Below, one piece after another: positions 32,961-64,000 of a DNA stretch of 64,000 nucleotides (positions are counted from its first letter, which is position 1; each line of letters begins with the position of its first letter). The notes beneath the pieces were generated by a model. The model was not told the origin of the DNA and made no database searches. It saw only the letters and a list, made by a program, of their open reading frames with translations. This stretch comes from Notolepis coatsorum (taxonomy: Eukaryota; Chordata; Actinopteri; Aulopiformes; Paralepididae): NCBI GenBank assembly GCA_963971535.1, contig OZ020586.1:77290703-77354702 (forward strand). Direction: 5' to 3'. The position numbers and the translations under genes were made by a program.

Positions 32961-34280
32961 ATATCATAAACATTATGAAATAACACTTTGAAAATAGCTA
33001 TATATAATATATTATCATTATAAAAACGAATAATAATTTTTAAACGTATTCCTTGTTACATAAATAAGAAATATGATCCTGTGTCATGTAACACTAGCTA
33101 GCAGTTAGCCATGTTGTTTGGAATGGGGTTGGGTGTTGTTGTTTTTTTACTTTCTATTCTAATCTAAACAAAATTATACATGGGTCCAAAAAAATCCAAA
33201 TCAATAAATTTTAGATTGGTTTGTTGATGCATTCTTAAATACTACGTTTATTGCGGTGTTTGGAAGTATACATAACAGGCATGCAATGCACGTGAAAACA
33301 GCAGAGAACTAGCAAGCTAGTCGGCTAACTAGCATGCTAAGCTAAGATGCTAACGTAACATAATGACTAATACACTCTAAAGCTTGGTGGTCTTGGGACG
33401 AAAGCGAGACAGCTACTCAATCAACCCAGTCAAACGCTGCTTTCTAACAACTTATAAGAACTTTTACGTTGAAATCGGCAGTAAAATGTGTTTAATAAAG
33501 TCATACTCACTCCAGACAGTGATGTTTAGCTCACGTAGCTCTACAGCGTGCTCTACTTTTCTACGTAACGGCACCCCCCTCCCTGGAAAACACACCACCC
33601 GGGGTTAGCATTTAGCTAGCAGTGCTAGCAGGTGGACTACTACCTAGCCTGCGAGCTAACTCACTGACTTCGACTATAGGACGTAAACTAACCACACGCT
33701 TACCGCATTCGTTCTTCAGTACGATAAACAAATATGCATGCTATGAGAGAGGAACAAAAAACGAAAAAGAATAGCATTCTCTAACATTATTAATTGGAAA
33801 TAATGTTCTGTGCAGACTGTTTCCTGTTAGCTGTAACAACGTTTTCAAGGCGCAAGATGTGTTTGCCACTCCCCCTCCCTCTCAGGTCCTGTGGTCGGGA
33901 CGATCTGAAATGGAGGGCGGATGAGTATTGTCTGTCAATAACTACATTTACCACTGTGTCGCTTGACCGACGTATTCTAATCACAACTGCGGTCGTTACA
34001 CAAATAAGACTGGTCAGGATTCATATCGACATAAGTGCAATATAAAAAGGCATGTTTTAATAAAGATGCCACTGAAATGAATGCTAACTACAAGAGCCGA
34101 GTCTGTGCTGGCTGAGTAGAGATGAACAGATGATCAATCATTTACTTTCGCATTTGAAAAATCTGAATTTAACTGGACCTAAAATGACGGACACGCTGGT
34201 GTAACTGTATCGACGTGTTTGTACTGACTGCCTGGTGACCACGTTGTCCATTATATGAAGTATACATTGTATTATATTTC
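32961..34280. other. Low-repeat stretch without a recognised gene
   Basis: Contains scattered GCTAGC motifs. On the minus strand about 33510-33520 reads CTGGAGTGAGTATG, a possible splice donor after a GC-richer stretch that could be a 5' UTR exon. This is a guess only. Frames of 60-83 residues here resemble nothing known. Confidence 0.3.
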
Positions 34281-35234
34281 TGTGGTGTTCCACAAGGAAG
34301 CATACTAGGTCCGCTACTGTTCCTAATTTATGCAAATGACATGTCGTCAGCTTGTGACTGCAACTTGTTCCTGTTTGCGGACGACTCAGCCCTGCTGGTC
34401 TCTGACAAGAACAAATTACAGGTTGAAAAAACCCTCAGCTCAGAACTAAGCAAAATCTGCATATGGCTCGCTGATAACAAACTATCATTACACATGGGCA
34501 AAACAGAGTCCATTCTCTTCGGTTCAAATAACAAACTCAGCAAGACCGACGGCTTCTCAGTTACAGTGGGTGACAATATTGTCACAAGGAAAGAAGATAT
34601 TACCTACCTGGGTTCCATCCTAGAGGCAAATCTTTCCTGTGACAAAATGGCATCCAATGTAATAAAAAAAGTCAACCAACGAACTCGTTTCTTGTACCGG
34701 ATCTCCTCACTGGTAAACAAGAATACCCTGAAGACTCTAGCAGGAGCACTCATTCAAGGGTACTACGACTATGCTTGCACCTCATGGTACCAAAGCACCT
34801 CAAAGGCGCTAAAAACAAAATTACAAACATCTCAAAACAAACTGGTCAGACTACTGCTTGACCTTACTCCTAGAACCCACCTCACCCCTGCCCACTTTGA
34901 CAACCTAGGATGGCTTAGAGTAGACGACAGAGTACAGCAACTTGCAATGGGCCTGGTCTACAAGATACACTACACGACCAAGGTACCCATGTACATGACT
35001 AAATACTTCCCAAAGGTCAGTGAATACCACGATCACAACACCAGAGGGAGCTCCACAAATCATGTTAAACCCAGATTCGGCTCAAACAAGGGACTAAACA
35101 CGTTTCGCAATTATGCCACATCAATGTGGAACGCCCTACCCAAAGCTGTAAAGGAATGTGAATCACTACCCACTTTCAAAAACACTCTCAAAAAACACCT
35201 AAGGGAGACTGCAACTCGAAACTGGCCCCTGTAA
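34281..35234 (+). pseudogene. LINE-A ORF2 C-terminal half (open but truncated)
   Basis: An open frame of about 300 residues with FLFADDSALLVS (RT motif C with the catalytic DD), LHMGKTESILFG (motif D), VTYLGS-like (ITYLGSILEANLS) and the C-terminal LTPRTHLTPAHFDNLGWLRV block, ending NWPL-stop. It lacks the endonuclease, the RT fingers and motif A, so it cannot function alone. Confidence 0.88.
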
Positions 35235-35319
35235 ATGTCCGAACACAACCCCCGCCAATGTACAGTAAATTACCAAGTATGGTCTTGTCAATAATCCAAT
35301 GTACAGTGTTGTTTGTACA

Positions 35320-35580
35320 GTTGTACAGTGTCCCCCACCCACCCCTCCTACCCACCACCCACCCAACCACCTCCAATGTACAGTCCAATGTACAGTCCCA
35401 TAATCCAATGTACAGTGTTGTTTGTACAGTTATACAGTGTCCCCCACCCACCCCTCCTACCCAACCCCCCCCCCCCCCCACCCCCCCCCCCCCCCCCCCC
35501 CCCCCCACTCCTACCCCCCCCCCCCCAACCACCTCCAATGTACAGTCCCACCCCCACCTACCCAATCCAATGTACAGTTT
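35320..35580. repeat. C-rich and CAATGTACAGT repeats in LINE-A 3' UTR
   Basis: Repeated CCAATGTACAGT and CCCACCCACCCCTCCTACCC units plus C runs at 35466-35530. The reverse counterpart is G-rich at 38600-38715. Gives only spurious proline/glycine frames. Confidence 0.9.
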
Positions 35581-35872
35581 CTACGCCTAATGTATATACT
35601 CTTTTCTTTCTGGACTCTTTTTGTATCACAAATACAGTACTGTAATTGCAAATCTGGTATGTCATAAATGTATAGATGTAGCAGTACTGTCTATCTGTAT
35701 GTCATGTATGTCATATATGTTACGATGAATTGGAAATGGGGGACCCTGGTGTAAAAAAGACGAAAGTCTTTCTCTGGTCTGCATCCCCTTAACAATTGTA
35801 TGTATTGAGCTGTACTGCACTGTACCCATTCTGCAATCTGTTAATAAAGTTTTCATTCATTCATTCATTCAT

Positions 35873-36369
35873 CCTCCTTGTCTCACTATGTCCTGTTGAG
35901 AAGCACATAGTCATGAAGCATCATGTTGCCCAATGATGTGTATCGACACCCCGGTAGCTAATATTTAAAAGCTTGTCCGACCTGGCTGGGCGAACATAAA
36001 ACACATTTATTTTGAAAGAAAATAGCCGGTGGTCTTCAACATCACCAAGGATAAATGTGACAGAAGCTGATACAAATCAGTTCTAACATTAGCTAGCTAA
36101 AAGTTAGCTGTACAGTGTAGCCGACTTCTAAGAGGTTCTTGGATTTGCAACACACATCATACAATAACCGGCTAACAGCTACATTTGAAACATGTAACAT
36201 TAGTCACTGCTAATTTGACAGGCAAAAGTAAACTAGAAGCAATGGGAAAGTTAGCTAGTGGTAAAAAAATAAAATGCACAGCCTCCGAAGTGTCGTTGCT
36301 TGGCAACCAGACCGCCAGCTTGTTTTACAGCAAAAAGTTAATGTTAGCTAGCGATTTATGGGATCATCC
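35873..36369. other. Unassigned spacer with possible X-box
   Basis: No gene seen. GTTGCTTGGCAAC at 36295-36307 is a near-palindromic match to the RFX X-box pattern. GCTAGCTAAAAGTTAGC palindromes are nearby. Confidence 0.3.
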
Positions 36370-36624
36370 CTATGTTCCCCGGGTCCTATGTTCCCCGGGT
36401 TCTATGTTCCCCGCTTTGATTGATTAATAGATTGAACATTTTATACATTTTTATTATTTTATTAATTATTAATGTCCGCCTTGTTTCGAACGGTTAAGCT
36501 TAGGCCCTCGTGCGAACTGGTTAAGGTTAGAGTTTGGAATCAGGGCTGGTGGTCTAAAATTGTCAATCAATCAATCAAAGCGGGGAACATAGAACCCAGG
36601 GAACATAGGACCCGGGGAACATAG
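36370..36624. mobile_element. MITE with ~55-bp ends built of triplicated CTATGTTCCCCG units
   Basis: Each arm holds three copies of CTATGTTCCCCGGGTC-like units followed by CTTTGATTGATT. The right arm is the inverted copy. The centre is AT-rich. 255 bp, non-coding. No clear target duplication. Confidence 0.85.
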
Positions 36625-37173
36625 ACATGCTCCCCGATTTATTTATTAGACAAATCAGTTTATAACCTGACGGTACACAAAAAAACACTTTGATTATTAG
36701 TGTCATATGTAAACAACTAACCAAATTTGTGGTGCCTTGTTGAAGAAGTCCAACCTTTAGCTATTTAACATTTGCCAATAATAACCTTCACAAGCATGTG
36801 TCGTCAGCCTGGGAGGGTGCACACGAGCAGAACAAGTCCATACAAAGTTAGCGCTGCTAGCCTAATACCTAGCATTGCAAACTATGCTGCAAACGTTACT
36901 TGTGGAATTACATGCTATAATGAGGTTACCTGCTGTCGATAATAACGAATGGTGGAATAAAGTTACTTTCTAACGAAGTTAACGTCAAGTAAACATCAGT
37001 GCAGAGTTCACACGAAAACACAAGGCTAGCTGCATTTCTTATGGCAAACAATTTATGACAATTGAGGCATTTTATTTGTGTCACTGTTCTATATTTGTTT
37101 CTGTAAGTTAGGGGAAACCTCCGAAACTCACAATTTTAAATAAAGGTTTCAATTAAATGTTCATAGTTTAATT
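36625..37173. other. Unassigned spacer
   Basis: No gene or clear element seen. AT-rich, with GCTAGC words near 36850. Confidence 0.4.
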
Positions 37174-37659
37174 TTTTTTTGATCCACTTTTTTTCTCCCA
37201 TTTTCTATATTTTTCTCCCATCCCAATTTCGTATCATCCAATTCAACCCTCCCCTGTCACGGACGCTGTTTCTTGCCTCCCACAAGCCGGCTGCAATGTG
37301 GACTAAGTCATACAGTACATAGCACAAGTCCCCTCCGGTACTTGAGGTAACAGCAGTCGCATCTTTTCACCTGCGCAGCTCGATTTCTCAGTGGCGAGGA
37401 GTAACGCGTGCGAGGGTCACGCTGCCCCAGACACTTCCTGATTCTACTGCGCAGGCGCACCAACCGACCTGTAGGAGTCGCTGTCCACAACGCCCGATCC
37501 CCACCCATCAGTTTCCCACCCCCTAATACGGCCAATGTGTATTAGTATGGACGACCAGCTAAACTGAAAGCAAATGTGGAGCGCTGGGCTCGAACTGACG
37601 AGCCTAGCGTCTCCAGCATTTCGTGGCGAGCGCCTTGCCCACTACACCACGTAGCCGCC
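37174..37659 (-). mobile_element. tRNA-derived SINE family 1
   Basis: The minus-strand head has GTGGTGTAGTGGG (A-box-like) and GTTCGAGCCC (B-box). The 17-bp target duplication starting ATGTTCATAG is at 37157-37173 and 37660-37676. Nearly identical to the + copy at 59937-60418. Confidence 0.93.
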
Positions 37660-37676
37660 ATGTTCATAGTTTAATT

Positions 37677-37939
37677 TAATAGTTTGTTTTTTATTGAGTG
37701 GCAGATATGTAAGCTTTCTCCTCCCCCTATCTCACACACCGAAAATAAGTACTGTGTACTGAAAATATTTTTCCCTGAGCATTGAGCAATGCTACAGTGA
37801 TGGCACCTTTTAATAGCCAATATGATGTCAGAGTATATTAGCTCTGGGAATTTAACATGCAACATCTGATCACATCCTTTCTGCTTATTTGACATCAGGG
37901 TCGTAATAAAAATAATATGAGATTTATATCTAAATTGTA
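37677..37939. other. Unassigned spacer
   Basis: No gene or repeat recognised. The minus-strand frame at 37671-37970 resembles nothing known. Confidence 0.4.
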
Positions 37940-38120
37940 TGGTGCATTTAAATATAGCGATTTTATCCAAAGCGCTTTACAATTTTTGTTCCTCACAGTT
38001 TTACCCATTCACTCACACATTCACACCGACGGCGGAGGCAACCGTGCAAGGTGCCAACCTGCTCATCGGCAGTAATTAGGGGTTAAGGGTCTTGCTCAAG
38101 GACACTTTGGCACGCTGCCA
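37940..38120 (-). mobile_element. tRNA-derived SINE family 2, head missing
   Basis: Body sequence from CAAAGCGCTTTACAA to GCTCAAGGACACTTTGG, matching 32575-32740. The tRNA-like head is replaced by a junction with a G run (38133-38155). Confidence 0.8.
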
Positions 38121-38261
38121 AAAAGTTTGTAAGGGGGGGGGGGGGGGGGGGGGGGGTGAGACAAACAACAGACAACCATAACACACAACACACAACGGTG
38201 GATTTAGAGTGGAGAGGAGATCTGAGGGACTGAGAGGGTTGGTAGGAGGAGAGGAGGCAGA

Positions 38262-39140
38262 CTGATTGATTGATTGAACATTTTATTAACAGATTGCAGA
38301 ATGGGTACAATACAGTATGGCTCAATACACACAATTGTTAAGGGGATGCAGACCAGAGAAAGACTTTCGTCTTGTTTACATCAGGGTCCCCATTTCAATT
38401 CATCATAACATATGACATACATGACATAGACAGTACTGTTACATCCAGACATTTATGACATACCAGATCTACAATATACAGTACTGTTTAAGAGTACAAC
38501 GCCTGTCATATAGACCCTGGCGTTGGAAACTCTGATTAATAGACAGAGTTTCTAAGAAGAGAGTATATACATTATATACATTTGAGAGTATATACATTTG
38601 AGGGGGAAGAAACTACATGGAGGTGGTTGGGTAGGTGGGGTGGGGGTTGAGTAGGTGGTGGGGGGGACTGTACATTGGAGGGCATTGGGTAGGGGTGGGG
38701 GGGGGAGATAGATACTGTGGTAGATCTGGGGGACCGAGAGGGTTGGTAGTAGAGGAGGCAGACTGAGGTAGATCTGAGGGACCGAGAGGGTTGGTAGGGG
38801 AGAGGAGCAGACTGAGGTAGATCTGAGGGACAGAGAGGGTTGGTAGGGGGAGAGGAGGCAGACTGAGGTAGATCTGAGGGACCGAGAGGGTTGGTAGGGG
38901 GAGAGGAGGCAGACTGAGGTAGATCTGAGGGACCGAGAGGTTTGGTAGGGGGAGGAGGCAGACTGAGGTAGATCTGAGGAACCCGAGAGGGTTGGTAGGG
39001 GGAGAGGAGGCAGACTGAGGGACAGAGAGGGTTGGTAGGAGAGGAGGCAGACTGAGGCAGATCTGAGGGACCGAGAGGGTTGGTGGGGGAGGGGGTCTGT
39101 GAGATATGAAGGGGCTACAACGCCCTCTCGGTAACTTAGC
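38262..39140 (-). mobile_element. LINE-A 3' end with expanded 3' UTR minisatellite
   Basis: The minus-strand 3' end is at 38262, with an (AATC)n tail. 38280-38720 matches the 3' UTR at 35320-35870. The remainder is a tandem array. No ORF2 remains. Confidence 0.85.
38719..39085. repeat. ~60-bp minisatellite in LINE-A 3' UTR
   Basis: About six to seven units of GTAGATCTGAGGGACCGAGA then GGGTTGGTAGGGG and GAGGAGGCAGACTGAG, with length variants. The same unit occurs once at 38208-38262. Confidence 0.92.
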
Positions 39141-40604
39141 ACACATGAAGATTGGTCAAACAAGCACATGTTTAATCTGGCTATAAGACTTTAAACCCTC
39201 ATCTAAGATACTTAGTCCTACTTAGGCAGTCACGCAGACACACGCAAATACGCCATATCCCTCCATGCTCAGTCAAAACGACACATTTGTTATGTTTCAG
39301 GCAGGGGTAGAGTCCATTGAGGAGGATAGGTCTGGGTTAAAGATCGCCTTGGATGTGGGTCGTGGGTGCAGGTCAAAATATCCACCATCTGCTAGACACT
39401 GCATTACTGACACTCACTGCAACCTGTCTGCTAATATTACTGGGACTTAAGGATATTGAGTGGTTGCTGGCCAACCGCTGTCTCAATATTTTATGCCTTG
39501 AAACCCTTGTTCAGATTCTGGCTGGCGAGGGTGAATCACCTGCCACAGTCTGTCAGGCAAGTGAAACGTCCACCCCATGCCTCTTAACTGTTCGCTCACT
39601 CTTTGCCTCAACGACACCCTGTGAGGGATGGAGAAAAGGAGAGCTAGAAACAGAAGATCAAGCCAGGTGTATGAGCCAATGATCCGCCCGTTAGCTCAGA
39701 AGTCTGGAGGATCGAGTAGGAGGGAGCATGAGTCCAACAAACAGGATCTCAGAGGTCAGAGTCTGGTCTGGGATTGGAGGCGCTGAATGCAGGGGCCAGA
39801 ATAAAAGCTGCCTTCTTTTCGTTTGGACTCTGGGAGCATCCATCTGCATCAGGAGATATTAGGACTGTACAAGGGAGCTTTTGGAAGGCGTCTAAGCAGT
39901 CTGATCAACTCAATCACTGGAAGAAGAAAGGATCTAAGTCTGACGGAAGGTCGTCCTGCTCAGGATTTTGTTTTCATCAAACTATTAATATTTCTACAGT
40001 TTTTTGATTAACCATCAAAAATAAAATGCAAGTTAGAATTATTTTAATACCGTATTTTCCTCAATACTAACTTGTTTGATGGTTTGTATGTTTAACCGAG
40101 AAGTACGTTTTAACAGATGATCTAACACTTCATTTATACTTTTACAGTACAGTTTGTCCGACCATCTTACACTTTGGTGAAGCCTCTAGCAAGAGAAAGT
40201 TTGTAGACTCTGAAACCGTCTGTTCGAGGAGCCACAGCCTGTCACTGTCCGCCAGCACCTGAAGAGTCTTGTCAAACTACTGTTCTGGCTCCCAGGAAGA
40301 GAGGCGGAGGACCAGACTGTCGCTCTCAGCTAATCAAGTCAACCCCCCCCCCCAGGTTGATGTGTGTAGTCTTTGTCTCAGGGCAGATTTAATAGTCGTC
40401 TGGCCTTGTACTGAAATCTTTTCCTGAACACTGGCTCATCCGTTGGTGTCTGACAACACCATTACATCTGTTTTCAATGTTGTGGTGTTCACAGTGGCAG
40501 CTGAAAAAAACGATCCATCACCTGAGTGAATTCCTCTGAGCTATACTGCCACCGGTTCTACTGCTTGGTTAGTTGAATTGACCTGCCTGACTACGAGCGC
40601 TAGA
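39141..40604. other. 5' flank of the dehydrogenase gene, nothing firmly assigned
   Basis: Mostly non-repetitive. 39265-39680 has two short frames without recognised domains. A promoter and 5' UTR for the downstream gene should lie here, but I see no convincing core motif. A C run is at 40345-40354. Confidence 0.4.
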
Positions 40605-62449
<21,845 letters not shown>

Positions 62450-62458
62450 GTAACACAA

Positions 62459-64000
<1,542 letters not shown>

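Larger units (their letters stand above)
34281..35872 (+). mobile_element. LINE-A, 5'-truncated, with 3' UTR and (TTCA)n tail
   Basis: Starts inside RT motif B (GVPQGSILGPLL) and runs through the ORF2 stop at 35232-35234, a C-rich 3' UTR and the CTGTTAATAAAG 3' end with a TTCA tail. It is the best-preserved LINE-A copy here and the reference for the other fragments. Confidence 0.9.

Noticed and set aside
33384-34045. Short frames as small host genes
   Set aside because: 60-83 residues without motifs, splice sites or codon bias that I can support.
35188-35667. Proline-rich and glycine-rich frames on both strands
   Set aside because: Products of the C-rich LINE-A 3' UTR; no domain.
37590-37660. 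Stand-alone tRNA gene
   Set aside because: The tRNA-like head belongs to a SINE with body, A-rich tail and target duplication; the same holds for 17390, 42466, 47340 and 59940.
38552-39169. 205- and 177-residue minus-strand frames with repeated RSLRSTSVCLL text
   Set aside because: Translation of the LINE-A 3' UTR minisatellite in two frames at once.
39265-39682. Two overlapping frames upstream of the dehydrogenase
   Set aside because: No recognisable domain, no splice-supported extension, and overlapping frames in the same strand.

Overview
This window looks like intronic and intergenic DNA from a teleost fish. The evidence is spliced exons of a vertebrate-type retinol dehydrogenase and a repeat load typical of fish: many non-autonomous hAT and piggyBac-like DNA transposons, CR1/L2-group LINEs, an L1 3' end, tRNA-derived SINEs, a DIRS-type element, and long tri- and tetranucleotide microsatellites. 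I see no prokaryotic features and cannot name the species.

Host genes. The one clear host gene is an RDH11/12-type short-chain dehydrogenase on the + strand. Its first five coding exons are 40605-40719, 53840-53974, 57087-57278, 60451-60612 and 62330-62449. All introns are phase 1, and together the exons encode residues 1-241 of one continuous reading frame; the C-terminal exons lie past the right edge. Intron 4 needs a GC-AG splice donor. A second host-like exon, on the - strand (30507-30800), encodes a complete THAP zinc-finger domain with a good splice donor. A 54-bp minisatellite starts about 25 bp upstream of its ATG.

Layout. 1-40 kb is almost entirely nested mobile DNA. A LINE (661-3955, -) is split by a hAT. 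A 32-bp minisatellite is split by a 3.5-kb hAT (4550-8054) that itself carries a piggyBac and a smaller hAT. Two piggyBac-like elements stand head to tail at 8519-9470 and 9475-16706, and the second holds several layers of hATs, MITEs and a LINE. Further nests are at 18240-19667 and 22188-26396 (five levels deep). LINE, SINE and MITE copies fill 26.4-39.2 kb. 39.2-40.6 kb is the unannotated 5' flank of the dehydrogenase gene. From 40.6 kb onward the introns hold microsatellites, SINEs, LINE pieces, and a 6.1-kb hAT (47690-53765) whose bulk is a nested 5.2-kb DIRS-type element (48210-53445).

Most notable. The DIRS-type element has near-identical inverted terminal repeats, and an internal complementary region that matches both outer ends and joins them through one shared GTT, the signature of circle-junction replication. 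Its 4.7-kb interior shows no long open frame and no recognisable reverse transcriptase or tyrosine recombinase, but it does carry a 5S rRNA-like sequence. It therefore looks like a recently moved, non-autonomous DIRS. Also notable: a SINE inserted 16 bp upstream of the exon 4 splice acceptor, hAT elements inserted into minisatellites (two exact cases), and a SINE flanked by unusually long direct repeats.
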